From Buxus sempervirens (lineage: Eukaryota; Streptophyta; Magnoliopsida; Buxales; Buxaceae): a stretch of DNA of 64,000 bases. Below are positions 24,119 to 38,100 of the stretch, piece after piece. A program made the position numbers and the translations under genes. The notes below the pieces were generated by a model. That model made no database searches. It was not told the origin of the DNA and was given only the letters and a program-made list of their open reading frames with translations. Every line of letters starts with the position of its first letter. Within the stretch, counting starts at the first letter, position 1. The DNA is taken from contig OX387195.1 of assembly GCA_947561395.2 (NCBI GenBank), positions 25,683,126 to 25,747,125 of the forward strand. The letters are read 5' to 3'.

Positions 24119-24532
24119 AAAATAATTAAAATTCAGTTTAGTATTATTTGGAACTTTCCTGCCGACCTTTATCAAAATAATTACATTTTAGTGAAATTTA
24201 ACTATTACAACCCTGATGTTTGCTTGAATGCTCTTGTAGAAGTCAATTGATAGAATATATAAGTCATTTCATAATAAAGTATAAAACGCCTCTACTTGTA
24301 CAATACAATGTTTTGATTTATACAGCTAGGATGACTTGTATCTCTCTATAAAATGACTTGTACAAAATAAAATATAGCTATAAGGTGATTTGTACTTTAT
24401 ATTAATTAGCTTGTGCAAAATTGTATAAGGGGAGGAAGAATTGGGTTCCTAATAGTAAAATGTTATTAAAAATATAATTATTTTCATAAAAGTTATAAGT
24501 TAGAACAATGTTGACTGAATTTTAATTATTTT
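24119..24532. mobile_element. MITE family A, copy 1
   Basis: The terminal inverted repeat AAAATAATTAAAATTCAGT is present at both edges in opposite orientation. Similarity extends inward through 'ctttatcaaaataattacattttagtg'. The interior carries several 'acttgtacaa' motifs, shared with the other two family A copies in this window (38757-39566 and 49938-50318). Confidence 0.7.
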
Positions 24533-24575
24533 CAAAAATAATCATTAAATATTAATTTTCCAATATTTTAAGGGG

Positions 24576-24923
24576 AAATTGGTTTTTAGTGTTAGTTTTT
24601 CAAAATAATTCAGATTCAATTGACTAATTCTTGAAAATTAGAAATTAGTGATACTTTTTTCACATTATTGAGATTCAATGTCTGTTGATAAAGACTTTCT
24701 TCCAATAATACCCTCAAAAGACTTTGAGAACCTTTTCATTCATTTAAGTACAAGTGGGTTTGCAAGTTTTTTTGAGGTTATTTTTGGAAGAAAATTTTCA
24801 TATAAATAATAAAATGACACTAAATCCTAATTATATGAATAAAATATCACAAATCCTCAATTTTTAAGCATTGGCCAACTAAATCTGAATTATTTTGAGA
24901 AAGCATCACTAAAAACCAATTTT
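24576..24923. mobile_element. MITE family B, copy 1
   Basis: The left end AAATTGGTTTTTAGTG and following 'caaaataattcagatt' recur inverted at the right end. The interior has 'caataataccctcaaaagac', also seen near other family B ends at about 47.7 and 49.6 kb. The element is non-coding. Confidence 0.7.
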
Positions 24924-24989
24924 GCCATATTGTACTCTGTTAGTCTTTGCTTTAATGATAGAGACCCAATCAAAGCTTTAAGTATCATT

Positions 24990-25075
24990 AGGATGTAGTT
25001 GGGTTGCACGAGGGTGCCGCTTGGGTTGGTAGTAAAGCCTTGTGATAGTTATAGCAGGGCTAGGGTTCCATTCCG
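24990..25075 (+). mobile_element. tRNA-derived SINE-like sequence (head region)
   Basis: The stretch contains an A-box-like 'tgggttggtagtaaagcc' and, about 40 bases on, a B-box-like 'gggttccattcc', the order and spacing of a pol III internal promoter. Flanking text does not fold into a tRNA, so a SINE head is likelier than a tRNA gene. No tail or target-site duplication was found. Confidence 0.5.
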
Positions 25076-25701
25076 CCCTCATTAAAAGGAAAAGACTACT
25101 TGACAACCACACGTCCAGCTTAAATGTTTGTGGCTGGTCTTCGCAGTTCATGTAGGTTCCTCTTTGCACCACGACAAAGGTAAGTGGTTATTAATTATGT
25201 GTTAGGCAGACAGTACTTGTATGAGAACAAAAAAGGTTTCGGAGTCAAATCTGCCTCTGACCCACACAACCCCATATAATTAAGTGTTTGGGTAGCTAAT
25301 AAAACCTACGTGGAGGACAATTTTGTTGAAAATTGACAAACATATAGTGACAGGACACGTTTTTTGTTGAAGGTCCAAGAAGCTGGGGACCAAAGTCAGC
25401 AATGGATGATGGTTGCAGAATAAAAATAATTAAAATGGAATTAGTAAAGTAATTTTTTTTGAAGTAAAATTTCAAGCGTTCACATTTGGATATTTAAAAC
25501 GAAGCCATTCCAAGACAGTTCATACGAGAGTAACTTGAACGCCAAATACCAAGTCTTACAAAGACTAAAATGGTTAGCGCGTTGAAATGTTATTCTATAA
25601 TTAGAAAAGTAAGCATTACTCTTACATGAATCTCTAAATTTTCTAATGCTTGTGTATCGTATTTGAACTCAATCTATTAATTAATAGTTGGAAACACCAA
25701 A

Positions 25702-25705
<4 letters not shown>

Positions 25706-25744
<39 letters not shown>
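25706..25744. repeat. (CT)n microsatellite
   Basis: About 19 uninterrupted CT units in otherwise AT-rich intergenic DNA. Confidence 0.95.
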
Positions 25745-25746
<2 letters not shown>

Positions 25747-26479
25747 GATACAGTATTAAGTTTCATATGTTGAATCCTTTGATATACATAATTAAAACAT
25801 CACCTATCAAATTAAGCTTTTTGGTCCACTTACTAATTTGCTGTGTGTGATATGTATTTTTCCTCTCTGTGTGTGTTCACAGGTGAAATCCACGTGTCGA
25901 AAGTATTGTCACATGTTAGGGTCTTTGATATATATAGTTACATCTTCAGCTATCAGTTTAAGCTTTTAGGTGCAACGGCTTCTTAATAGTATAGGAATAT
26001 ATAACTGAATATTTTTCTGTTTTTCTTTGATTGAATTGAGTTGGCTTTAATTATTACTAGTAGGGTGCACGTACAAAATTGCACGTAGGGGAAGGAACTG
26101 TTACAGGGTTTCAATTTAAAAATGGAAGGTGATTGTGGTAGTTATATGTTGGGACTTGAGATTGTTTTGTTTGGGGAGAGCAATGTTTTGGAGAAAAAAA
26201 AAAAAGGGGTCTCTACCTTCTATTTATGATAAATGTTGCTTCTTTTAAGCCCATTTTCTAATCCCCACTCTAGCATCTAAAGTTCTAAACCAGTTGAACA
26301 AATTATTGAAGACAATGTAAAAAAAAAGTTGGAGGGTCATATCTAAACTTCAACATCTAGTAATTATAATAAATAATAATATATAACATCAATAAATGTG
26401 AACCCAAGACAACCTAAGCCATTGTGACCCCCCCTGCCTGTGATGTAATCGTGGATGAGGAACACAGGTACAAGTAAAC

Positions 26480-26830
26480 AGCTAATCCCTTTGAAATTTG
26501 TGTGGAGGTTAGGAGGGAGAAAGGGATATTTAGATGATGAATATTTTTTTTTCATCATCCACTTTGAAATTCTTAAGCTACCCATTCTGAAATGTTCATG
26601 AATTTTTTTTTTCATCATCCACTTTGAAATTCTTACCCCACTTTGAAATTTTTTTTTCCTTTTTCTTTTTTTTTTTCTCCCTAAAAAACAAAGCAAAAAG
26701 CTTTACAAGTTACCAATTTCTCACACTTTAAAATGAGGCCAGATTTCATGAACATTTCAGAATGTGTAGCTTAATAAGTTACACACAAATTCACCATCTA
26801 CCAATTCCTAGTGGGGTAAGAAATGCAATT
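26480..26830. repeat. Mixed direct and inverted repeats, possible decayed MITE
   Basis: The direct repeat 'tttcatcatccactttgaaattctta' occurs at about 26550 and 26611, with a third partial unit at about 26635. The string 'ttaagctacccattctgaaatg' near 26574 is matched in inverse by 'catttcagaatgtgtagcttaa' near 26752, and 'cttacccca' by 'tggggtaag'. The region folds back on itself but has no clear edges. The rest of 25.1-27.0 kb holds nothing else I can support. Confidence 0.55.
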
Positions 26831-27109
26831 AATGTTATAAGAGTGTGGTTGAGAACTTGAGACAGATCAGATGCAATACATCATAACAGAATTTTTTTTT
26901 TCTTTTGTATTTTGTGTATCATCTTAATTGTTTTCATGAATTGTTCCACAACACCCATGGTCCAGATTTGATATTCCATTACTCAGTGGACCATGGTGTG
27001 GGTCCGGTTTCTGTAGAGCATTTCATTGTCATGGGAAATTTCCAAGCGAACAAACTGGTGGCCCGAACATGTTATTTGGGTTGTCTATTGAGATGATTAA
27101 AGGGACAAA

Positions 27110-27190
27110 AGAGAGAGATAGAATGGTTTTACAGCTTGTGAGTTGTGAGAGAGAGAAATCTCTCTCTCTTTCTCTCTCTCTTGTCATGTT
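27110..27190. repeat. GA/CT-rich tract upstream of the WNK start
   Basis: Short GA runs ('gagagagaaa') are followed by CT runs (tctctctctctttctctctc), so the strand can fold on itself. It lies 210-290 bases before the ATG and may be in the promoter or the leader. Such CT/GA tracts are common in plant core promoters. Confidence 0.5.
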
Positions 27191-27396
27191 CTGTGGTGGG
27201 GTTGGGTGCTCCGTATGGACCGTATCTTCAGAAACGTTGGTTCTTCTATGAGCAGTACCTTGTCCTGGGAAGGACCCGCCGAAGAGGAAGAGACCTTCTT
27301 TCTCTTCTGTCTCTCTCCCGAAAGGAAGAAACGTTATAGAGGGAAATAATTGTAACGAGGACGTCGAGGAGTCAGAGGAGCCAATAGAAATAAAGA

Positions 27397-30300
27397 ATGA
27401 ATGGTGTTGCATGCCATGAACCAGATTGCTCCGAGTTTGTTGAAGTTGATCCAACGGGAAGATATGGGAGGGTATGTTTCTCTCTTCACTTTTTCCCCTT
27501 TTTTCTGTTTTCTTTTTTCTTTCTTTATGTGGGTTTCTGACTCTGGTTTTGGTTTCCAAATCTGTTGCAGTATAATGAAATTCTTGGCAAAGGAGCTTCT
27601 AAGACCGTGTATGAAACTCTGTTCTTTTCTTATATTTCTGCTTAATTTGTGCTTTTCTGGGAGGTTGATTGATTTTTTTCAATAGGGTGTTGTCAATTTT
27701 TCAGTTTTTTAAGCTTTTTTTTTGGGTTGATTGATGCAGTTACAGAGCCTTCGATGAGTACGAAGGGATTGAAGTCGCTTGGAACCAGGTCAAACTTTAT
27801 GATTTTCTGCAAAGCCCTGAAGATCTTGAGAGGCTGTACTGTGAAATTCACCTCCTCAAGACTTTGAAGCACAAGAACATCATGAAGTTCTATACTTCGT
27901 GGGTTGATACTGCAAACCGGAACATAAACTTTGTGACTGAATTGTTCACATCTGGGACTCTAAGACAGTAAGTAATTCTGGGTTCCCCATGGTTTTCTGA
28001 TCTTGTTTCTTTCTCGTTCTATTGATTTAGCCCGGATTTGTTCTGTCTGTCTCTCTCCCTCCATTCTGGCTCTTTAATTGTGGTTCCCCTTTGTAATGGT
28101 AGGTATAGGCAGAAGCACAAGAAGGTTAACATTAGGGCAGTGAAGCATTGGTGTAGGCAAATCTTGAAAGGGCTTATCTACCTTCACAGTCATGACCCCC
28201 CTGTGATCCACAGAGATCTCAAGTGTGACAACATCTTTGTCAATGGTCACCAAGGAGAGGTTAAGATAGGTGATCTCGGCCTTGCTGCAATCCTCCGCAA
28301 ATCCCACGCTGTTCACTGTGTTGGTGAGTTCAATTGTTCCAATTTACTTGGATCTTGATCAGAACTAACAATATCTAGAAATGAATATCTGTTTGTCATC
28401 TTATTAAGAAGTTGACAATTAACACCAGACCCTTTTATCTGATTCCAGTCAATGTGCTGAATGAATTATGGGAGAATTTGGTTTCATGTTTATGTAATTT
28501 GGGTTTTCTTAACCTCTCACACTCTATCAGGGACACCAGAGTTCATGGCCCCAGAGGTTTATCAAGAAGAATACAATGAACTAGTAGACATGTATTCATT
28601 TGGGATGTGTATTCTGGAGATGGTCACCCTTGATTATCCATACAGTGAATGCACCCATTCTGCTCAGATTTACAAGAAAGTTATCTCTGTAAGCAACTTT
28701 GAACTCTTTTGTTGCCCTCTCACCTTGGATTTGGCTTTGTCTCTCTCTATTTACATGCCTTTTTTTCCATAGGGGAAAAAACCAGATGCTTTGTACAAAG
28801 TAAAGGACACCGAAGTACGGAAATTTGTCGAGAAATGCTTGGCAACTGTGTCTCTGAGGCTCTCTGCAAAGGAGCTTCTGAAAGACCCTTTCCTCCAAAT
28901 TGATGATTGTGGATCAGACTTATGGCCACAAAAGTGTGGAAGAGAATTTGAGTATGTAACCCCTCTCCCGAGGGAGCCTCTCTTAGGATCCCATCACGGC
29001 AGTGGCTTCTTGATTAATGGATACTCTGGTGGCACCAGTTTCAACTCTGATAATGGATGGGACTATCAGCTAGTTGAGATAGAAAATAGTGGAATTGAGC
29101 TTTTCAACTGTGAGGATGATGAGCATTCTGCTAATGTTGATATCTCAATAAAGGGGAGGAGTGGAGAAGATGGCAGTATCTTTTTGAGGCTTAGAATTGT
29201 CGATGACGAAGGTTGGAAATCTACCTCTCTTTTTTCTCCCTTTGATATTTGTTTGTGTGGGTGTTTTATCTTTCTGTAGTTTCCAAAAGCATGATAATCA
29301 TTTTCTGATTTTTTTTTCTTTTTTAAGTTTTGTCTTTCCTATTAACCTTGAACAATTACATGGGGACAAAACCAATTCAAGTTCTGCAATTTTCCTTGCA
29401 GACCATGTCCGCAACATCTACTTCCCGTTTGACATTGAGATGGACACAGCATTGAGTGTTGCAACAGAAATGGTTTCAGAGCTGGATATGAGTGACCAAG
29501 ATGTGACCAAGATAGCAGGTATCATTGACAGGGAGATTGCTTCCTTGGTACCTGAGTGGACGCCAGGTCCTGGCATTGAGGAATCCCCTCACTTGACAAG
29601 TGCAAGCTTCTGTCATGATTGTGCATCTGATGGTTCCTCCGGTAGTTCTCTTACAGGTTACCAATCCATCAAGGATGCCAACAACATGCAACTCTTTCAA
29701 TGTTCTAGACATGGAAGTGGTGCTATGCATGGTCGATTTGAAGAGATCGCTTACAAGGTTGATGAGACAGAGCATTCTGGAACTGGAACTCCCACATTGG
29801 TTTCAAGCCAATCTGAATCTGATGGCATACAGTATACAGATGTTTGGCCTCAGCTAAACAATCTCCCATCAAGTTCACAAGGGTCTCAGGAGGGTCACTT
29901 GCATGAAGAAAATGAGCATTTGGATCAGTCAATCTTAGCTAAAGATGAGAGAGAGATACATATGGACAATCAAACTTCAGCCAGTGAAAGAAACTATGAA
30001 CACAGGACACCTAGCTGCTGCTCTTCTTCAAAAATGAATTCATCCTCATATGCCTTCCCAGATGATTATGAGAATGATATTAAACAGGAACTCAGATGGC
30101 TTAAAGCAAAGTATAACTTGGAGCTGAGGGAACTTAGGGATCAACAGTTGGCAGTTTTATCAAAAGCTTTGAGTTCATCTTCATGTTCCAGCGACACAGA
30201 ACAAAGGTCGGATTATGGGTTCAAGAGGCCTTTGGTTTCAACCCCACTTCGAGGAGAGGAGAAATCTTTTACATCTCATAAGCATTTTACTTCTTATTTT

Positions 30301-30474
30301 CCTGCACAACCTAAGAAGAGCTTTACCAAGTCAAATGCTGCCCAACATTGCAAGGCAGCCTATGAATCCTCCAGTTCAGAACTCATGGTCAATGCCAATT
30401 TCTGTACTGGAACACTGCTTCCTTCATCACTTCATAGGACAACATCCCTTCCAGTTGATGCTGTTGATTTTTAA
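27397..30474 (+). CDS. WNK: WNK (with-no-lysine) serine/threonine kinase
   Basis: Plant WNK protein kinase of 743 residues. Seven exons: 27397-27471, 27571-27608, 27740-27967, 28103-28323, 28531-28688, 28773-29211, 29402-30474. The kinase domain covers about residues 25-283. The glycine loop GKGASKTVY supplies the catalytic Lys (K36) characteristic of WNKs, while the usual subdomain II Lys is Asn (VAWN, N53). HRDLKCDN is at 150-157, DLG at 171-173 and GTPEFMAPE at 188-196. An OSR1_C-type domain ([16 protein letters not shown]) starts near 389. A predicted coiled coil ([17 protein letters not shown]) lies near 612. The ATG at 27397 ([11 protein letters not shown]) leads straight into the conserved DPTGRYGRY junction; an out-of-frame ATG four bases later is not used. 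Plant WNKs are linked to flowering time, ion and stress signalling. I cannot assign the exact paralogue. Confidence 0.95.
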
Positions 30475-32183
30475 CTCTGCAGGGCCCTTTTTTGATTCTT
30501 TCATTAAGTCCACACTCAAATGAGCTGTGCATTTGTTACACTCAACCCAAGTTTGTTACTAGTCAAGATATGGGTCTCAGTAAATATGAGCAAAAATGCA
30601 AGTTTTACAGCTTCCATGTTCCGAGTGTAATCACTTGATAAAATTTTAGTACAATTACATCAACCATTTTTTTTTACATCAACCATTTACCCTACCACTA
30701 CCATCCCCAAATCAATTAATGAGCCAACGGTAAAGAAATTTCAAAAAATTTGTTTATTGATAAACCCAATTATGGTTAAAGTTAATTCATAAAGAAAAAG
30801 ATAGGCTTGGAGGGATTGAATGGTGGAGAGAAGAGGTCCTCTTTTTGGATGATTGAACTCTATCCCTTCAACATTAATAATGTGATCGTGATAACTACGT
30901 AAGGCTGCCTTTTTCCTTTTATGATAATGATAATGATAATAATAATTAAAAAAAAGACGTCATCTTTGATAGCACGTAAGGCAGATCCTTATATAAAGCT
31001 TTTTGAAAAAGTGCCTTTTCAGAACACTCTTCTCACGTTGAATTCAACCCCAGACGGCAAGAAAAGTAGGCTACCGTGCCAGACATGAAAACAACTCACT
31101 TTATAAATTATGTTTAGAACTATTACTTTTGCAACTCTCATTTCTCCATTAAATAAATATTACCATCTTCTTCTTGGGGCGGAACTTGATGAAACTTGGG
31201 AGATTGTTACAGAGCTTTGAAGGTTGTTTTAATAGAACAGAGCTGTGAAATAGTGCAGGATGAGATAGTTACTTGAGAACTCACATGCAGTGAACTAGGT
31301 AAGCATGTTTTATATGGACATAACTTACAGAAATGATAAGCCTTCTAAGTTACGTATTGACTCATCTCACTTACTGCTGAACTGGCGTCAGCATCATCCT
31401 ATTAACAACAGAATAATGTGAGACAAAAAGGAAAAAAAAAAAAGGACTTGAGAACTCACATGGATGACACTTTAACTGGGTGGTACTGGGGCATTCCAAA
31501 TCCATGACATTTTGTATCATTTGGACCACAACTCCAAAGCAAGTAAACTAAGGACAACCACAAAAAGGGGGGATGGTGAAAGTGATAATAGACGATTATC
31601 AAAGCTCACCAATTAAAAATAACTAAAACCCTGATGGGATATTACAAATTAGTTCAAGTATTAAGGAACTTATAAAATTTTGTGAATAAAATAGTCTGAA
31701 GATTCCCACCGCATAAGGACTATTGATAATAGTCTGCAATTAAAACAGTTGAGGATATGAGCATTTGTGTTCATGGTTTCATCCTCGTAGGCTACCAAAA
31801 ACAAATAAGTGCGTACGATAACCTTTTTAGCTGACGCTGACAGTGATTTGCATGAACAATGTTATGGTTGTGCATCAGGTCATTTGAACTTCCCTTTAGT
31901 AAAGTAAACTGTAAAGGATTTCAAGATGAGATATATTGTGGGTTCCAACTAGGAGTTGATGATGAAAAGGTATTCGGTTTGTTTTGGTAGGTGAGTGGAA
32001 TACACTTTCCTGATAATATATTTACAAATCCTGTACAATACAAAGATATGCAGTTGATATTAGATGAATCAAATTGCATTACATTGTAAATTAGTTTATT
32101 TCCTACAAATGCCACTTGGATGATCCAACAGCTTTAGCTCATACCTCTTAACAATAAATACAAGGGTACATTGCTAATTGTCC
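30475..32183. other. Intergenic DNA between WNK and the FLAP1-like gene
   Basis: The two genes converge here, so this stretch should hold both 3' UTRs. It is AT-rich with short A runs. No reading frame, RNA gene or transposon edge is supported. Confidence 0.6.
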
Positions 32184-35100
32184 TTATAGAGGCCTCAGAA
32201 GTGGATAGTCTTCAAGCAGTTCCCGTTCTGACAGCGTGTCATTTACATTCTGAGGAGTCCACAACACCTCTACTGCCTGCACATAAATTGAAATAATTTC
32301 AGATTTGGCATAATATAGAATTGGAGCTTAAACTTTGTATAAAACTGTTGATTGTTACCAGAGTTTTATTTGAGGGGATTGAACCAAGCTTTTGCAGAGC
32401 CTCCTTCAAGTCTGCACTACCATTTATAGGAGGTAGTTTATGTACTCCTTCAGCAGCCACCAGGATTGTTATCTGGAGATTTGCGATGGTAAAAAGTATA
32501 ACAAAGGCTTAAAAGATAAAAGGGACCAAAGAACAAAACAAGCATCTATAATTCTATGATGATTCCAACTCCTAAATTTTTGGATGAATCCCATAAGAAA
32601 ACAATCCATGATTCAAGATCAATCTAGTTTAGCATAAAGTCAATGATCCATTGAAAGTGATTTATGTTCTGCAGCAGCAACAAGAATAATTTGAATTGGA
32701 GATATTTGAAAAGAATGACAGAGACAGGATAGCAGCTCAAACATAATTCAAATCCCTACATTTTGGATGAATACGTATTGCATAAATAGCAGATATAATA
32801 AAATAGGTTAAGATGGTTTAGACGTATAACGTGAACACATATGGAAGCAATTATAAGAAGGTGCAAGGAAGTTGAAATTGAAGGATCTATCAGGGGAAAA
32901 GGAAAAAAAAAAAAAAAAAAAGGACCTGGTTAGATCCAGCAAAAAAGAATTTAAAATGTTGCGTAATCAGACTGAACATAAGATTGTTGATGGTGGTTTG
33001 GGTTGCTGTTCAGATATGATGCTTGTGCAAATATTGTTGGGAGATGAAAAAATGGCTTTCCCAAACTGTTTCCAAGAGAAAAAATCAGCCATGTACTGGT
33101 GTCATCTAGGATGTAAAAATAAAGACAAGGGAAATTGCGCTTGAAAGACGGATGAAGAATGCTCATAAAATTTATCATTGGAATTTGGAGATGCTTAAAA
33201 CTGCTTCCAAATTTGTTCTTAAGATACCTTGAAAAAGTTTGGACAAAAGAAGACTTTCCTATCCTTTATTATTTCCGTTATTAATTTTTTTGAGTTCCAC
33301 AATTTGATAGTAGAATCATCTCGGAGTTTTCATTACATTTATGTAGATTTCTTCTTGATTGTTTCCTTTCATAAAATTTAACTTGCTTTTGTTTATTTCC
33401 ATTTTCTTTTATTGTTGATGTACGTGTCAATGTTTTGCTCTGTCTTCTGCATGGGTATTTTTTTGGGTGTGGGAGGGATGTGGGGTTTTGGCGCTTAAGG
33501 GATAAGATGCGAAAAATGTACGAAATAAAGCTACAATCAATTGAAAAGAGAGAGCATTTCATAAAATTTGCATATCATATACAGTAAAATAACTACCAAA
33601 GTTGATTCCCTTTACTAACATATGTCTAATAGGAAAGGATCACCAATGAACTAAAAACCGACAATTAAGTGAATTATCATAACAAAGCAATGATATGCAC
33701 TCAATCAAGTAGGCCTTAGAAAACATAAAGAGAACCGATGCCACAAGCTAAGCTGTCATGATGCTTATGAACATAAATAGCAGAAAAATAATTTCAAAAA
33801 AGAAAAAAACTTCTCATTGAATCCTATTGGAAATAAATCTAAAGAAGATAATTCTAATATAAGCAATATGAGTAAAATATTATTTAAACTGAAAGGAAAA
33901 GAAATGCAATCAATCATCATGTGTTAGACAATCAGTCTTATTGTTGTCTACGAATCATTGCGTCACCATGACAGGGAAAAATAAAAAGAAGGATGCATTT
34001 CAAAAGAAGCTATTGCAACAATGAACTTACCACAATATACTCATTGCTGAATCCACTTGCTCTCTGGCTCGTTGTGCCTTGTTTCTTAATGTTGTTCACA
34101 TTAACGAGTGTCTCTTCATCAAATTTTCCCCGTTCTTCAATAGAGAGCTGATTGAATCGTTTCTCTCCATCCTCTATGCTGCGCTTCAAATCCACCTACA
34201 AGTAAGGTTACAAGAACACATGCATTCATTTAGTAGTCTTTCAGACTAATAAAACAAGTTAGCAATGCAAGCACGAAAAATAAGTTAAAATGCTAAAATG
34301 AAGATTTATCTTGAGGCAATCAAACATTGTAGAATGAATCCAGAAGTTAGTAATTAAAAAAAGAAAAAACAAACTATTATATAGGGGCTGAACTGAGGTT
34401 AAGAGAAGATCCTGAAGTTGCCGTAAATCTAAGAATAAGGACAGGTAATTCTAAGAAGAAAAACAGAATGAGAAGCACAATGGGAAGGGTTTCATAATCC
34501 AGAAATTTCTGTCTTCAGAATTCACCATAGACCACTCATCTATACTATTATAAAGCCAACCTTAGGGAATATTCTTTAGGTATTCTGGCCTGCCTGTTTC
34601 ACAGTCACAACAAGTCCTCCCAAAATCCTAAAAAGACTCCTTTGTCTGATAATAACTACAAACAAAAATGGATGTCCCCTAAAAAAAACCTACCTACTAA
34701 AGAAACTACCTAGAGTCCCATGTTAACTACAGTGTAGAAATGCAATAGTGCACGTGCCTCCTCTAGTATTAATGATTGGAAGTAACACAATCAAGGAAAA
34801 CCTCTAGTCCAAGTGCTTTGATTCATACAACTGAAAAAGATATCTCACACTGCTAGACACAACTTTAAAGGGTGGGATGGAAAGAAATTTCACCCAAATG
34901 AGCAAACTTTCCCATGTTCCTCCATTCTAGTCCAATTCCCTTTGTAGCATAGGATTTGCTGCCAGAAATGGCCTGATCTAACATGTTCTGTGCATCTGAG
35001 TGACCAAACAACATTATTATGTTCTCTACAAACATTATTACGTATGCTATGTCTATGAGTGACCATAAAGCATTTCTTTAAAGTTTTTGTAAATAAAAAC

Positions 35101-38100
35101 AAAAAATAATATTTTACTGAAATTTCCGCAGCATGTGGTCTGTGCCTTCAAAATTTAAAATGATTTAGGCAATTCAAGTTTTTCCCCCTAAATCACCGAA
35201 ATTTCATTTTGGGCCCTGGGCAGAAGACCCAACGGCACCGAAACCTTGACTAAGTAATTGACACGCTCTAGACTTAAAAGGTATAAATGAGCACAAAAGA
35301 GAACCTAGAAAGAGCCCCTATTGGTGTAAACTAGAGGAGAGATAAAGATGGCATAGTGATGTGCAGAAGATAGTTCGAAAGTATCAGCTAGAGGATACTT
35401 TCAAGTGGAGGTTGAAGGCTTTAGAAGGACAAGTAGATGACTGAAAAAGAAATGGAGAAACTTATGAAGAAAAGCCCCATATCTAACAGAATAAATGGTT
35501 CTCAACAAAGTTAAACAACAAACACAACTAATACGGCCAAAACTGACCGTTGACATACGGCTCAGAACTAAAAGAAGATCCAATGATTTGTTATACAAAA
35601 CAAAGCAACTCCATCAATTGCAATTTCAATTGAGCGAAGGTATGGTCCATCCAAGAAACTTAGTTTATATCTAGTAGATATTATTTACCAGGATTCAAAT
35701 CAAAAGATTGTAAAACTACTCAAGAAATCCATATATTCACTTTGTGGTTCCCTATCTCAGTCACAAGTCAGAACTATGTGAAACCCCTAAATAAAGCTAC
35801 TTCATATAGGCTCTGAGTAGTGAGTACAGGCTGCATTCATTTAAGCCCCCCAACGCCGTAGACAAAGGCATGAGTAAGGTGTTACTTCATCATAATCAAG
35901 GGAAATATATCGTTAGCACTACATGAAAGAGATGTCACAGGGTCAGACTCATCTGGCCAAAATATCATCTTAAAACTTGTGTATCTACAGAGACATTACA
36001 GACACAAAAATAAATACGGTGCGTAAGATAACTTTAGACGAATATAAACATGGGGTCAAGGAGGATGTTTTCTTTGAATTGTGTAAACAAACCAACCAGT
36101 TGAAGTACCATAAGAAAAACTCTGTCTGAGAACATATACACATCATTATGGCTTGTTACTTCTATATCCAGCAAGGAGCAAGAATGTCACAGAAGTATGT
36201 GATATTTGAGAGACTAAATCTACCTTCCAAATTCATAGTAGATTTTAAGAAACAAGGGACTATATTTCCAACATGTTTCTGTAAGTTTTGAAATTGACAA
36301 CAAGAGTCACAATAAAATAAATATATAGTTGAACAAGCATTTAAAATTGAAATATAGTATTTTAACAAGCATCGTATGCACTGATAACATCATGCTCAAT
36401 GAATCAGTATTTTACTTACAGATGAGTATCCTGATATGCAACAATCCGGATGCCGAAGCAAGGCCAAAATGGTTTCTGCAACCAAAACAAAATCATAAAA
36501 ACTTTTATGATCATATAATAGAAAAGAAGCAACAAGAAATTTTGCCTAAGAAAAAAGAGCCATTGTCAGAAGTATAAATCACAAATCCTTTGGTTTTATT
36601 TATTTATTTTTTCTCATTAAAAGGGAATTAGGGTCCTACTACACCTGCGGGGTAAGAGGAGATAGGCCTAAAGAAGAAAAGGAAGAAAAAAGGGCAACAA
36701 CGTTGAAGAGAATTTGACACAGTAAATCATTTATCAAAAAAGTAACTGTTCGTTGAAAACGTGAGACAACTAAAGGATCAATAATATAATTATTTGTAGA
36801 ATTAGCTTAACTAAACATCTTGTGTGCTGAAAATGAGATAGAGGGAATTAAAACAAAGAATTTATGTTATCATTTAAAAAAAAGAGCTAAGAGTGTCTTG
36901 AAAAACGCTCCAAATGGAGTTACTTATTGAAGTGGGTACATCACATGAAAAATCTTATTTGGAGAGCCCCACTTCTCCATGCGTATCATAAATCAACCCA
37001 CGATTACACACTAAGTTTCAGACCTCAATTAGCTTTTCAAATAGCATAAAAGGGTCGCCTTAAAATAATTCTTGTCTTTGTATAAAACATAAGAAAGATT
37101 TAAAACATTGAATGGACACTCATAGATATGGAAAAGGCAATTACACACATATTAATGTAGGTCATATAGGTAAAGATACCCATGTGGATAATCCAAATGA
37201 TCACTTGTTGGATGGACAGTTTGGTATGGCATATCATTCTTCTGGTCTGTCACAACAGAGGATGACAATAATAACACTTTCACGGGACTTCACCTGTCAA
37301 TATGTAGCTCAAACCCTCCGAAGTGGACGTATCAGCAGTTTCGGCAATCCGATCAAGATCTCTTTGAAGTGATCGTGCCATACCCAATAATCCTACCTAT
37401 AAAAAACCTTCTGTCAGGCCAATAATCCAACAGATCTTTCAGTAATCTCAACAAATGTCTTCCAAAAAATTTTCTTTGATAAAGATTCCTTGCAACCAGC
37501 AATGTATGGGCAAGGCCAGCAAATTCAAGTTATTTGAACCCTAACATAATTGACAAACTCTACTAATCTTGTTTTAACAAAATAAGGGGAACATAAAACA
37601 AAAGGGTTTCGTGAGTATTTCTCTCAATCTTAAAAAGGGTTTCGTTACTTACATCTTATTTAGTAATTAATCAGAAAACACTCCCAATTCAAAAATAAGT
37701 TTCTGTTCCTATTCCTCGCAAACAAGCTATCAACAAGACCTCTAACGTACAACAAACAAAACAGAAAGGGAGGAGAAGAATAAGGGAGGAAAAATGTCAT
37801 ACTTGAAGCTTGAGCACACTTGTTTTCTCTGTAGCAGTAAGAACACCTCCATCGGATCGATCTGACAGGAATCCAGATACCATCATGAATGCTGCGAATC
37901 CCATCGCAAGCAGAAAGAAACTCGACCCTGCACCAATTCCAACACCAAATGCCGGTCCCACATAAAACCCCCCGCCGCCGCCGCTAAATCCGAACGGAGA
38001 CGGAGCATAATACGGCACTGAATAGGAAAAACCAGGGCTCACAGTCCGAGTGGAGTAGCTCCTAGAAGGAGACTGCGAAGAGAACGATCGTCCGCCCATT

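Noticed and set aside
27029..27559. 176-codon minus-strand frame over the WNK promoter and first exon
   Set aside because: It is antisense to the WNK first exon, and its low-complexity part comes from the CT/GA tract.
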